Source of the DNA: an uncultured Eubacteriales bacterium
GTDB lineage: Bacteria; Bacillota; Clostridia; Oscillospirales; CAG-272
Assembly: GCA_934462825.1 (NCBI GenBank)
Contig: CAKSIP010000023.1
Location: 1-27,361, forward strand
Direction: 5' to 3'
Length of the DNA stretch: 27,361 bases
Shown: piece after piece, positions 7,374-15,981 of the stretch
Position numbering within the stretch: the first letter of the stretch is position 1
How the letters are laid out: each line of letters opens with the position of its first letter
Translations under genes and position numbers: made by a program
Notes under the pieces: generated by a model
Seen by the model: only the letters and a program-made list of their open reading frames with translations
What the model was told of the DNA's origin: nothing
The model's database searches: none

Positions 7374-8474
7374 ATGAAACATGTAAAATTAGGCCTTGTT
7401 GGTGCCGCCGGCCGTCCCACGGCCTTTCTCAAAGCGATTGAACAAAGCGGCACGGCGTCTCTCACAGCCGCCTGCGACCTCAATCGGGAGGCGATGCAAA
7501 AAGCGCTGGAGGGCGTGGAGAACGTCCGCTTTTTCACCGATTACCAAGACTTTCTTGCCAAGGCGGACATCGACGCCGTGATTGTCGGCACCCCACTGCC
7601 CCTGCATGTGGAACAGTCCGTCATGGCGCTGGAGCGCGGCCTTTCCGTTTACGAAGAAATCCCCTGCGGCGAAACGGTGGAGGAGCTGAAACGGCTGCGC
7701 CGTGCGGTCAAGGCCTCCAAGGGCCTGTTTATGACAGGGGAAAACGTCCTTTTTGCCAAAGAATATATGCAAGTCGCCAATATGGTCAAAGCCGGTTGCT
7801 TTGGGGAGATTCTCTATGCCGAGGGCGAGTATTTGCATGATTGCCGCGAGCTTTTAACCAAAACCCCGTGGCGCAAGCGGTGCCTTTTTGAAACGCGCGG
7901 CTTGAATTACGGTACCCACAACCTCGGCCCGATTCTCCGCTGGTTTCCCGGCGACCGCATTACCGAGGTCAGCTGTGTCGGCTGTGGCCGCGGCTCGGAC
8001 GATCCGCTGGCCGGTGATAACGTCACCGTGATGCTCTGCCGTACCGCGAAGGGGCGGCTCATCAAAATCCGCGTGGATATTTCCTCGCCGCAACCCTATC
8101 AGCTGCATTTTTCCTTGCAGGGAACCCAAGGGGCCTTCCGGGCCGGGCATTGGCTCGGCGTCAGCAAGGATGCCCAGATGTTCTTTGCCGGGGATAAGGA
8201 TTGGTCGCCGGCGTCCGAGCATGAAAAGGGCTGGCTTCCCGCGCTTTGGGACGCTTCCGATGCGCCCGACGGCGCACACGGGCACGGAGGAGCCGATGCG
8301 GCCGCCATGGCGGTTTTCATTGACGCATTGGCCAATGACAAGCCCTCGCCTTGCGACATTGACGAGGGAATCCGTATGACGCTTCCCGGGATTCTTTCCC
8401 GGCTGTCGATACAAAAGGGCGGCGTTTTCGTTCCGGTGGAGGATCCGACCGATTGGGACAAGGAGGAGGCGTGA
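7374..8474 (+). CDS. Gfo/Idh/MocA-family oxidoreductase
   Basis: A 366-residue NAD(P)-dependent oxidoreductase, probably acting on a sugar or sugar derivative. The N-terminal Rossmann fold starts with LGLVGAAGRP, followed by acidic CDLN at the second strand and VIVGTPLPLH. The usual EKP motif at the nicotinamide site is replaced by EIP (Glu95-Ile96-Pro97). The following MTGEN, FGEILYAEGEYLHDCR and GTHNLGPILRW blocks match a subfamily that typically has E-V-P-A instead of E-K-P, so the change looks like a subfamily trait. The C-terminal alpha/beta sheet domain is complete. A ribosome site AGAGGA sits 9 nt before the ATG. It lies 124 bp after the CotH gene and 60 bp before the transglutaminase-like gene. 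Its substrate cannot be read from the sequence. Confidence 0.85.
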   Translation: MKHVKLGLVGAAGRPTAFLKAIEQSGTASLTAACDLNREAMQKALEGVENVRFFTDYQDFLAKADIDAVIVGTPLPLHVEQSVMALERGLSVYEEIPCGETVEELKRLRRAVKASKGLFMTGENVLFAKEYMQVANMVKAGCFGEILYAEGEYLHDCRELLTKTPWRKRCLFETRGLNYGTHNLGPILRWFPGDRITEVSCVGCGRGSDDPLAGDNVTVMLCRTAKGRLIKIRVDISSPQPYQLHFSLQGTQGAFRAGHWLGVSKDAQMFFAGDKDWSPASEHEKGWLPALWDASDAPDGAHGHGGADAAAMAVFIDALANDKPSPCDIDEGIRMTLPGILSRLSIQKGGVFVPVEDPTDWDKEEA

Positions 8475-8534
8475 GCCGACTTGTCCGAAAGCAAAGCCGC
8501 CGAAGGGCAATAAAGAAGGGAAGGAGCCGAAGCT

Positions 8535-9917
8535 ATGTTTGAATATCAGAACGAGCCGTTTGATTTTGCGGATTTGTCGTATCTTGCCATCGCTTTGCCG
8601 GATGAAATCCGCTACTTAAAATACGCGGGCGATTTTCAGGGGGAATGTGCGGCCATTGACCGCCTTTGCCGCCGGGACGACCTTCCGTTGGCTCTGAAAA
8701 AACGGCTTTGGCTGGAAAAAGTGATTGCCTGCGGCATGGAGGAGGATTATCGCCTGTCCGTAGAGGACATGCTGGCCGACATGCGAAAGACTTATGCGGA
8801 TTTTTCAAAGGAAGATCTGACCGCGCTGATGGAAGCGACGCGTCAAATTGATTTTATCCGTCGGGGGGACAAAATCTACTTCCAGGATGCGGCCCCCGCC
8901 ATGCTGCGTGAGGTGTATGAGGAGCGATTGCCTGCGAACAGGCAGACTTCCGGCTGTCGTCCCGAAAAAGACCGCCTTCGCTATGAAAATGCGAAACGTA
9001 TGCTGGCCACGGGAAAGAGCGCGTATCGCTTTACCCTGCGCGAATCCATCCGCGTTTGCCCCGAGGCGCTTTGCCGGGAGCCGGTCCTTTTTCACTTGCC
9101 CTTTCCGGCCGAGTGCCCCTCGCAAAGTGAAATCCGGCTGTTTGCCTCCTCGCACCCCGTGCGGATTTCCGGGGCCGCTCAGCGCACGGCGGCTATACAG
9201 CTGGATTCCTATGCAGGGGAGGAGGTTTTCATCGAGTTTTCCTATGTGAACTGCGCCCGCCTTTACCGCCCGGAGCCGAGCCGCATTGACGCAAAGCAAC
9301 CCGATTTTTACACCGGGGAGGAATATCCTCACATTCGCTTTACGCCCTTTTTGCGCGAGCTTGCGCGCGAAATTGCGGGGGATGAGGTCAATCCGTTGCG
9401 GCTTGCGCGCCGAGTGTACGATTATGTCACGCGCACGATTCGGTATTCCTACCTGCGAGAATACCTGCTGATCGACAATATTCCCGAATTTACCGCCTTG
9501 AACGGTCGCGGCGATTGCGGTGCACAGGCCTTGCTTTTTATCACGCTTTGCCGGATTCTCGGCATTCCCGCCCGGTGGGAATCGGGCAAATCGGTGCTGC
9601 CTACCCATTGCAGCAGTCATGATTGGAGCATGTTTTATCTGGCGCCCTACGGATGGATGTATGCCGATCTGTCGGCAGGCGGCGGCGCGTTTGCTTCCGG
9701 CGACGCCTTTTTGCACGACTTTTATTTCGGTAGCATTGATCCCTTCCGTATGGTGGCCAACACCGAATTTCAGCGCGCCTTTGAGCCGCCGAAAGTCTAT
9801 ATGCGGGACGATCCCTATGACAATCAGAACGGCGAAGCGGAATACCGCTCGCACGGCCTTTCCTACAGACAGCTGGAAAAGCACTCCGAGGTTTTAAGCG
9901 CGGAGGAACTTTCTTGA
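8535..9917 (+). CDS. Transglutaminase-fold (papain-like) domain protein
   Basis: A 460-residue protein with a C-terminal transglutaminase-like domain and no signal peptide or membrane segment. The catalytic triad is visible: Cys328 in GRGDCGAQA, His362 in SHDWSMF and Asp378 in MYADLSAG. The following helix LLFITLCRILGIPARW is the usual family hallmark. The first 170 or so residues are helical and unassigned; residues about 180-260 look like a beta domain (LFHLPFPAECPSQSEIRLF onward) as often found before bacterial transglutaminase folds. Such proteins act as peptidases, amidases or cross-linkers, so the reaction is open. A ribosome site GGAAGGAG precedes the ATG. It closes the GH20-CotH-oxidoreductase run; the aldolase promoter begins 71 bp after it. 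Confidence 0.83.
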   Translation: MFEYQNEPFDFADLSYLAIALPDEIRYLKYAGDFQGECAAIDRLCRRDDLPLALKKRLWLEKVIACGMEEDYRLSVEDMLADMRKTYADFSKEDLTALMEATRQIDFIRRGDKIYFQDAAPAMLREVYEERLPANRQTSGCRPEKDRLRYENAKRMLATGKSAYRFTLRESIRVCPEALCREPVLFHLPFPAECPSQSEIRLFASSHPVRISGAAQRTAAIQLDSYAGEEVFIEFSYVNCARLYRPEPSRIDAKQPDFYTGEEYPHIRFTPFLRELAREIAGDEVNPLRLARRVYDYVTRTIRYSYLREYLLIDNIPEFTALNGRGDCGAQALLFITLCRILGIPARWESGKSVLPTHCSSHDWSMFYLAPYGWMYADLSAGGGAFASGDAFLHDFYFGSIDPFRMVANTEFQRAFEPPKVYMRDDPYDNQNGEAEYRSHGLSYRQLEKHSEVLSAEELS

Positions 9918-9987
9918 CGGATTTCGCCAATTTCGAGCCTCCGGGCCGAAAATAACAAAAAATTAACATATTTTTTCATGGTGAACC

Positions 9988-10016
9988 TTGTCTCTGCCCG
10001 ATTCTTGTGATACAAT
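9988..10016 (+). promoter_or_regulatory. Promoter of the aldolase gene
   Basis: TTGTCT (9988-9993), a 17-bp spacer and TACAAT (10011-10016), with extended -10 TGA. It lies 48 bp before the start codon, which has an excellent AAAGGAGAT ribosome site. Confidence 0.8.
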
Positions 10017-10063
10017 AAATCTGTATGGAAAAGATCCACATATTTTGTTAAAGGAGATATAAC

Positions 10064-11029
10064 ATGGCACTTGTTACAACTACAGAGATGTTTAAGAAAG
10101 CCTATGCCGGCGGTTATGCCATCGGTGCTTTTAACATCAACAACATGGAAATCATCCAGGCAATTACCGAGGCGGCCGCCGAGGTAAAATCCCCCGTTAT
10201 CCTTCAGGTTTCTGCCGGCGCACGTAAATACGCCAAGCACGAGTATCTGATGGCTCTGGCGCAGGCCGCTATTAAGGACAGCGGCATTGATCTTGCACTG
10301 CATCTTGACCATGGCGCAGACTTTGAAATTTGCAAGGCCTGCATTGACGGAGGCTTTTCTTCCGTTATGATTGATGGTTCGCATCATACCTTTGAGGATA
10401 ACATTGCTCTGACACGGAAGGTCGTGGAATACGCACACGCCCATGGCGTTGTCGTAGAGGGCGAGCTGGGCCGTTTGGCCGGCGTGGAGGACGAAGTGAA
10501 GGTTTCCGCAGAGGATTCTTCTTACACGCGCCCCGAAGAAGTGGAGGAATTTGTGTCCAAAACCGGCGTGGATTCTCTGGCTATTGCCATCGGCACCTCG
10601 CACGGCGCTTACAAATTCAAGCCCGAACAGTGCACCCGCAACGCAGACGGCGTGTTGGTTCCCCCTCCGCTCCGTTTTGACATTTTGGATGAGATCGCCG
10701 AGAGATTGCCCGGCTTCCCGATTGTTTTGCACGGCGCTTCCTCCGTTCCGCAGGAATACGTCAAAGAAATCAACTCGCTCGGCGGAAAGCTTCCCGATGC
10801 CGTCGGCATCCCGGAGGAGCAGCTTCGCAAGGCCGCTACCAAGGCCGTTTGCAAAATCAACATCGACTCCGACATCCGTTTGGCTATGACCGCCGGCATT
10901 CGCAGAGTGCTCGCCAACCAGCCGGACGTGTTCGATCCGAGAACCTATCTGAGTGTTGCTCGTGACGAAGTGAGAAAGATGGTTAAGCACAAGATCGTGG
11001 ATGTCCTCGGTTCGGACGGAACCCTTTGA
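10064..11029 (+). CDS. fba: Class II fructose-bisphosphate aldolase
   Basis: A 321-residue zinc-dependent aldolase that splits fructose 1,6-bisphosphate into dihydroxyacetone phosphate and glyceraldehyde 3-phosphate in glycolysis, and runs in reverse in gluconeogenesis. Family motifs are in order: AIGAFNINNME at the N terminus; HLDHGADFE with catalytic Asp82 and zinc ligand His83; GFSSVMIDGSHHTFEDNI; VVVEGELG with a zinc-ligand Glu; AIAIGTSHGAYKF and VLHGASSVP with zinc-ligand histidines; and KINIDSDIR for phosphate binding. Length is typical of the Firmicute FbaA type. It stands alone with its own promoter and terminator, consistent with strong constitutive expression. pfkA for the preceding glycolytic step lies about 5.6 kb downstream. 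Confidence 0.96.
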   Translation: MALVTTTEMFKKAYAGGYAIGAFNINNMEIIQAITEAAAEVKSPVILQVSAGARKYAKHEYLMALAQAAIKDSGIDLALHLDHGADFEICKACIDGGFSSVMIDGSHHTFEDNIALTRKVVEYAHAHGVVVEGELGRLAGVEDEVKVSAEDSSYTRPEEVEEFVSKTGVDSLAIAIGTSHGAYKFKPEQCTRNADGVLVPPPLRFDILDEIAERLPGFPIVLHGASSVPQEYVKEINSLGGKLPDAVGIPEEQLRKAATKAVCKINIDSDIRLAMTAGIRRVLANQPDVFDPRTYLSVARDEVRKMVKHKIVDVLGSDGTL

Positions 11030-11146
11030 TTTTGAACAGAGGCTCATCGGACTTTGACGGTCGGACAGAGCCAAAGCCTCCTATAAAGAGACGGGAAGGG
11101 CAGACACAAGTCCGCTAAAAACGGGCAAGTCCGCTTTTCACACTTC

Positions 11147-11178
11147 AAAAAACGCCGGATTTTCATCCGGCGTTTTTT
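11147..11178. terminator. Rho-independent terminator after fba (symmetrical)
   Basis: A 14-bp perfect inverted repeat AAAAAACGCCGGAT/ATCCGGCGTTTTTT with a 4-nt loop. A and T tracts on either side mean it can end transcription from both strands. It ends fba, and possibly also any read-through of the minus-strand ATPase gene. Confidence 0.9.
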
Positions 11179-11611
11179 GATGCAATTCTGAGCGGTTTTG
11201 CCTTCCTTTTTTGATGCAATCCCGGTCGAAAAATCCGAGGCCTCCGTGGCGGGCGAAAGACGGTGGGGGAATTTTGCCCCCTTTTTTCGATGGCCGTTTT
11301 CCTCACGGTTTTCCACAACGCCCGGCCTGCAGAGGGATTTTTGTACAAGCTCCACAAAAGGGAGAAAAAGCACTTTTGGTGTCGCTTTTTGTGGAAAAGT
11401 CGGCGCGCTTTCCACCGTGCCTGTGGAAAACTCTGTGGAAACTGTGCAAAACCCCGATTTTTAACGATCAATTATGAACAGGCGGAGGAAAAGCCTGTGG
11501 AAAATTCGCTGAAAATTTGCGTCCGATCGAACGCAATTTTTTTTTGCGATTTTTGAATTTCTGCTTTTTTCACAAATTGCGAAGCTTTGCGGGGGAAAAG
11601 GAGCGGCAACC
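11179..11611. other. Gene-free convergent region with a DnaA-box-like cluster
   Basis: Four exact TTTTCCACA 9-mers occur: 11309-11317 on plus, and 11390-11398, 11422-11430 and 11496-11504 on minus. Three one-mismatch relatives also occur: GTTTCCACA 11434-11442 minus, TTTTGCACA 11443-11451 minus and TTTTTCACA 11566-11574 plus. The DnaA box consensus is TTATCCACA, and TTTTCCACA is a known variant. An AT-rich stretch (about 11504-11580) follows. A 14-bp direct repeat TTTTTTGATGCAAT (11173-11186 and 11207-11220) overlaps the left edge. No gene is credible here. The flanking genes converge on the region, which is unlike a typical oriC, so a DnaA-titrating or regulatory site is one reading. This is inferred from motif density only. 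Confidence 0.5.
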
Positions 11612-14272
11612 TTAAAATCCGCGCCGCTTTCCGCCCAGGCGCCAACAGAGCTTTCGCAAAAAGTCGGCCGGGAAAACGGAGAGAGCCAGCAGCATGGTGA
11701 ACCCAAGCTCTTGCCGCGTCAGCGGCACGGTGCGAAGCACGGCGCCGCCCAAATACACAAACGCAAGCTGTATAATCAGCACGGCACTCATCACGATCAA
11801 AAAGGCCCGGTTTCGCCCAAGGCCCCGGAACAAACGGAGCGAATCGGTGCGGGCATTGAAGCAATTGAACACGCCCGCAAAAATGAAAAAGGCAAAAAAT
11901 GCGGTCAGATGGTAAATGCCGCCCGCCTCTCCCCGGAAGTGGGCGATCAGCCACGGCCACTTCAAAAAAGCGATGCAAAGGCCTACCGTAAAGCTGCCGA
12001 GCAGTAAAATCTGATGGATCATATAGCGGTTCAAAATCGCCTCGTCCCTTCTTTTGGGCTTTTCCTTCATACAGTCCTTCAAAGGCGGCTCCCCGGCAAA
12101 GGCAATGCCGCCGAGAGTGTCCATGATCATGTTGATCCAAAGCATTTGCACCACGGTCACCGGGGCGCTGATCCCGATAAACGGGCCAATCATCGTCACG
12201 CCCACGGCGCAGAGATTGATGGTCAGCTGCAGCACGATGAATTTTCGGATGCTCTTGAAAATGTTGCGGCCGTAGAGAACCGCCTTTACGATGGAGGAAA
12301 GATTGTTGTCCAGGATAATCACGTCGCCCGCTTCCTTGGCCACCTGCGTGCCGCCGCCCATGGCAAAGCCGATGTCGGCGGTTCGCAGGGCGGGCGCGTC
12401 GTTGACGCCGTCGCCCGTCATGCCGACGACAAGGCCGGCCTGCTGGGCAATCCGAACCAATCGGCTTTTGTCCGTGGGGAGCGCCCGCGCAATTACGCGC
12501 AGATGCGGCAAAATCTCGGTCAGACGCATATCGCTCATGCGGCTCATTTCACGGCTCGTCAGGATCACATCGTTGCCGCCGAGAAAAATCCCCGCCCGTT
12601 TCGCTACGGAAAGCGCGGTTTCGCGGTTGTCCCCCGTAATCATAACGACCTGGATCCCGGCGCCGCGCAAGGCCTCCACTGCCGCCGGTGCCTGCGGACG
12701 CAGACGATCGGCCAAAAGAACGGCTCCGACAAAGGTCAGGGAGCCAAAGCGATTCGGGGCGGAAATGTCCCCTTCGCCCAGCGTTAAGGCAAGCACGCGC
12801 CACCCCTCCGCCGCCGGCGCCGAAAGCCAAGCTTCCAGGGTGGCGCGTTGCACCGCCTCCGTCCGGCCGTCGGGGAGCATCCGCTTTCGGATAAAGGGCA
12901 ATAGCACCTCCGGCGCGCCTTTGATCAGCGACAGCCTCTCGCGCCCGACTAAACGCACCGCGGAAAATTTCATCGCGCTGTCAAAGGCCGTCTTTTCTGC
13001 CACCGTGTAGCCCACGGGCAAGCCGAGCGGCAGGGCGCTTTGCGCCAAGGCGCGGTCGGTCAGATTGCCGCCAACGATTTTTCCCTCCAGCAAATCCGCA
13101 CCGCCGCACAGGCAAAACAGCCGGTAAAGATTGGCTAAAGCCGGAGCCTTTGTCGTCAATTCCGCGATCTTTTGCGGATGTCCGTCGCCGTCCAAAAGAC
13201 CGCCAACGGTCATTTTGCCCTCCGTCAGCGTTCCGGTTTTATCGGTGAAAAGCAAGTTCATACTGCCGGCCGCCTCGATGCCCACCGGTTTTCGCACCAA
13301 CACCTGATCGCGCACCATGCGCTTGATGTTGGAGGACAGCACAACGGCAATCATCATCGGAAGCCCTTCCGGCACGGCCATGACCACAACGGTCAGCCCC
13401 AGCGTCAGTGCGTGGATCAGCTCGCCCACCAAAAAAGGCACGTTGCGAAGGAGCGAAAGAAACACGGCAAAATCAAAGCCGCTTCCTATGACAAACACCC
13501 GAAAAAGATAAGCCAGCGAACAAAGCACCGCCCCCACGTAACCAAAGGCGCTGATTTGTCCGGCCAATTTGGACAGCCGCAGCTTGAGAGGGCTTTGGCG
13601 GGTTTCCATCTGAATCTGCCGGGAGATTTCCCCGAGAAAGGTTTGCTCGCCCACGCGCACCACTTCCATTTCGCCCTCGCCGGAAATCACGGTACAACCG
13701 CCGAACAAGCTCCCCTCGTCCGCCGGATCTTCCGAAAAAGTCCGGCCGGTTTCCCGTTTGCGCGCCTCGCGGCTCTCGCCTGTCATGCCCGATTGATCCA
13801 CGCCGAGACAGCCGCGCCGCAGGATGCCGTCGGCCGGAATACGTTCGCCGGCCGAAAGCAGTACCACATCCCCCACCACCACCTCCGTCATGGGAATTTC
13901 CTTTACAAGGATGCGTCCGCTCCGCCCGTCTACCCGGCGCACCCGGACTTTCAGTCCCGCGTTTTCCTTTTCCAACCGTTCAAAGGCCGCCTGGGAGCTG
14001 TATTCGGATAAGGTGGAGATCAGTGTTGCCAGAAACACCGAGATGGCAATGCCGATGGTTTCGTACCAATCGGCTTTTTGGAACATAAACAAAAGGTTGA
14101 CCGCCAGCGCGCAAAGCAGCACTTTGATGACCGGATCGCCCATGTTCTCCCAAAAGCTGCGGCCAAAGCTCTTGCGCGCCGCCGGCCGCAGCTTGTTTTC
14201 CCCGTGCTCCTTGCGGGAGCGCTCTACTTCATTTTCCCGCAGTCCCGGGATCTTGACATCCGTCCGATTCAT
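11612..14272 (-). CDS. PMCA-type calcium-translocating P-type ATPase
   Basis: An 886-residue membrane pump expected to export Ca2+ using ATP. Family landmarks: an N-terminal cation ATPase segment with NKLRPAARKSF; WENMGDPVIKVLL leading into the first membrane pair; the actuator motif TGES; M4 AVPEGLP; the phosphorylation site DKTGTLT with Asp344; the nucleotide-domain segment FDSAMKFSAV and KGAPEVLL; MITGDNRETA; and the hinge MTGDGVNDAPALRTADIG. M6 LWINMIMDTLGG has the Asn and Asp of the Ca2+ site, as in plasma-membrane-type (P2B) pumps. Several C-terminal membrane segments complete it. The start at 14272 is chosen because AAAAGGAG lies about 12 nt upstream; the open frame extends 54 codons further, but that part is unlike a pump and overlaps the rimO promoter. 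It is transcribed away from rimO and toward the box cluster. Confidence 0.92.
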   Translation of the reverse strand: MNRTDVKIPGLRENEVERSRKEHGENKLRPAARKSFGRSFWENMGDPVIKVLLCALAVNLLFMFQKADWYETIGIAISVFLATLISTLSEYSSQAAFERLEKENAGLKVRVRRVDGRSGRILVKEIPMTEVVVGDVVLLSAGERIPADGILRRGCLGVDQSGMTGESREARKRETGRTFSEDPADEGSLFGGCTVISGEGEMEVVRVGEQTFLGEISRQIQMETRQSPLKLRLSKLAGQISAFGYVGAVLCSLAYLFRVFVIGSGFDFAVFLSLLRNVPFLVGELIHALTLGLTVVVMAVPEGLPMMIAVVLSSNIKRMVRDQVLVRKPVGIEAAGSMNLLFTDKTGTLTEGKMTVGGLLDGDGHPQKIAELTTKAPALANLYRLFCLCGGADLLEGKIVGGNLTDRALAQSALPLGLPVGYTVAEKTAFDSAMKFSAVRLVGRERLSLIKGAPEVLLPFIRKRMLPDGRTEAVQRATLEAWLSAPAAEGWRVLALTLGEGDISAPNRFGSLTFVGAVLLADRLRPQAPAAVEALRGAGIQVVMITGDNRETALSVAKRAGIFLGGNDVILTSREMSRMSDMRLTEILPHLRVIARALPTDKSRLVRIAQQAGLVVGMTGDGVNDAPALRTADIGFAMGGGTQVAKEAGDVIILDNNLSSIVKAVLYGRNIFKSIRKFIVLQLTINLCAVGVTMIGPFIGISAPVTVVQMLWINMIMDTLGGIAFAGEPPLKDCMKEKPKRRDEAILNRYMIHQILLLGSFTVGLCIAFLKWPWLIAHFRGEAGGIYHLTAFFAFFIFAGVFNCFNARTDSLRLFRGLGRNRAFLIVMSAVLIIQLAFVYLGGAVLRTVPLTRQELGFTMLLALSVFPADFLRKLCWRLGGKRRGF

Positions 14273-14373
14273 TGCTTTGCCTGACTCCTTTTCTCGTTCT
14301 GCCGCTTTTTGCCGGCGCTTAAGAAATATATATTCAGTCGCCCGAACAAACAGACGAAACCAAACGCGATTCC

Positions 14374-14401
14374 CCGAAAAAAAGCAAAAAAGTTTTTTCG
14401 G
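14374..14401. repeat. Inverted repeat between the divergent ATPase and rimO genes
   Basis: CCGAAAAAA (14374-14382) and TTTTTTCGG (14393-14401) form a 9-bp stem with a 10-nt A-rich loop, followed on plus by TTTT. It may act as a weak terminator or insulator in the divergent gap. Confidence 0.4.
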
Positions 14402-14427
14402 TTTTCCCGGGAATCCGCGGCAATTTC

Positions 14428-14456
14428 TTGACAAAAAGGCCGGATTGTGATAGTAT
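14428..14456 (+). promoter_or_regulatory. Promoter of rimO
   Basis: A perfect -35 TTGACA (14428-14433), a 17-bp spacer and TAGTAT (14451-14456), with extended -10 TGA. It rules out the far-upstream in-frame ATG as the rimO start. Confidence 0.8.
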
Positions 14457-14535
14457 TATATTAAGTATGGGGTGGCGTAACAGAACGCCGCCGGCCGTCA
14501 GGAAAACCCAGGAAAAGGAAAGGATTTTGCCGCAC

Positions 14536-15879
14536 ATGAAAATTGGATTTGTGTCACTCGGATGCCCGAAAAATCAGTTGGATACCGAAGTGATGCTGCA
14601 CGAGCTTGTCAAGGAGGGGTTTGAAATCACCCCGGACGAAACCGAGGCCGAGGTCATAGTCATCAATACATGCGCTTTTATCGAAAGCGCGAAGAAAGAA
14701 TCCATTGATACCATTCTCGAAATTGCCCGGTTGAAAGAGGATCATGTGCTGAAAGCCATTATCGTAACCGGTTGCTTAGCCGAACGCTATCATGATGAGA
14801 TTTTGAAGGAATTGCCGGAAGTGGACGCAGTGCTTGGCGTGGGAAGTATTCATGAAATCGTCCGCGCCGTCCGTGCCGCCACAGCCGAGAAGAACGACGC
14901 GACGCGTCCCTTCTGCTCCTGCCTGCCGAGCAGTGAAGTGGCGCTCGGAGGCGACCGCGTGCTGACTACGCCGGAATATTATTCGTATCTGAAAATCGCC
15001 GAGGGGTGCGACAACCGCTGTACCTATTGCGCGATCCCATCCATACGCGGCCGGTTCCGCTCCCGCCCGATGGAAGATCTGATCCGGGAAGCCAAGGATC
15101 TGGAGGCGCTTGGCGTCAAGGAATTGTGCATTATTGCGCAGGACATCACGCGTTACGGCGAGGATCTCTACGGCTCCTATCAGCTTCCGACGTTGCTTCG
15201 GAAAATCACCGAGGAAACGAACATTCCCTGGATCCGCCTGCTTTATTGCTACCCGGACAAAATCACCGACGAGCTGATCGCGGAAATCCGCGACAACGAC
15301 CGCATTGTAAAGTACATCGACATCCCGCTTCAGCATATTGCCGATCCCGTTTTGAAGGCGATGAACCGCCGCGGCGACAGTGCGCTGATCCGAAATGTGA
15401 TCGGAAAGCTACGGCAGGAAATTCCCGGCATTACCCTCCGCACCACCTTTATTGTCGGGTTCCCCGGCGAAACGGAGGAGGATTTCCGTCAGCTTTGCGA
15501 TTTTGTTCATACCACCCGCTTTGAGCATCTCGGCGTTTTCGCCTACTCACGGGAGGAAAACACGCCCGCGTATCATATGAAAAATCAGATTGATCCGCAG
15601 GTGAAGCAGGATCGTCTGGACACCATTATGAGCGATCAGCTTTTGATCAACGCCGAAATCAACGAGGCGAAAATCGGAAAAACCCTGACCGTCCTTTATG
15701 AAGGCTTTGATACCGTCAGCCAGACGCACTTTGGCCGCACCGCGGCCGATGCGCCCGATATTGACGGAAAGGTATATTTCAAAGTGAAAACCAAAACGAC
15801 ACTTTGCGAGGGGGATTTCGTTAAAGTCGAAATCCGCGACGTGATTGACTACGACCTTTACGGCGTTTTGGCCGAGTGA
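14536..15879 (+). CDS. rimO: Ribosomal protein uS12 methylthiotransferase RimO
   Basis: A 447-residue radical-SAM enzyme that adds a methylthio group to a conserved Asp of ribosomal protein uS12. The N-terminal UPF0004 domain has the three cluster cysteines in SLGCPKN (Cys10), INTCAF and TGCLAE. The radical-SAM cluster motif CxxxCxxC is Cys158, Cys162 and Cys165 in EGCDNRCTYCAIPSIRGR. The barrel continues with YCYPDKITDEL, YIDIPLQHI and TTFIVGFPGETEEDF, and a TRAM domain ends the protein (about 375-447). The IPSIRGRFRSR and YCYPD blocks distinguish RimO from the tRNA enzymes MiaB and MtaB. The start at 14536 is chosen from the family N terminus MKIGFVSLGCPKN and an AAAGGA about 12 nt upstream. 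It is followed by pgsA after 102 bp, a common Firmicute gene order. Confidence 0.96.
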   Translation: MKIGFVSLGCPKNQLDTEVMLHELVKEGFEITPDETEAEVIVINTCAFIESAKKESIDTILEIARLKEDHVLKAIIVTGCLAERYHDEILKELPEVDAVLGVGSIHEIVRAVRAATAEKNDATRPFCSCLPSSEVALGGDRVLTTPEYYSYLKIAEGCDNRCTYCAIPSIRGRFRSRPMEDLIREAKDLEALGVKELCIIAQDITRYGEDLYGSYQLPTLLRKITEETNIPWIRLLYCYPDKITDELIAEIRDNDRIVKYIDIPLQHIADPVLKAMNRRGDSALIRNVIGKLRQEIPGITLRTTFIVGFPGETEEDFRQLCDFVHTTRFEHLGVFAYSREENTPAYHMKNQIDPQVKQDRLDTIMSDQLLINAEINEAKIGKTLTVLYEGFDTVSQTHFGRTAADAPDIDGKVYFKVKTKTTLCEGDFVKVEIRDVIDYDLYGVLAE

Positions 15880-15981
15880 GAAAGTGCACGCAGGTTCCGT
15901 ATTTTCGACTTTAGAGGTTACAGGCCGCCAAGGGAGCGGCTTGCGTACGGATATTTTGCGTCAGAAGGGAGATTGAATTTT

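Noticed and set aside
11198..11556. Overlapping open frames of 88-97 codons in the fba-ATPase gap
   Set aside because: They have no good ribosome site, three frames are open at once, and their Val-Glu-Asn/Trp-Lys-Thr patterns come from the TGTGGAAAA repeats.
11179..11611. Calling this region the chromosomal oriC outright
   Set aside because: The box density is suggestive, but flanking genes converge and no dnaA/dnaN/rpmH is near; kept only as a candidate.
14428..14535. Upstream ATG at 14428 as the rimO start
   Set aside because: It falls on the -35 hexamer of the rimO promoter, and RimO proteins begin at the MKIGFVSLGC-type sequence at 14536.
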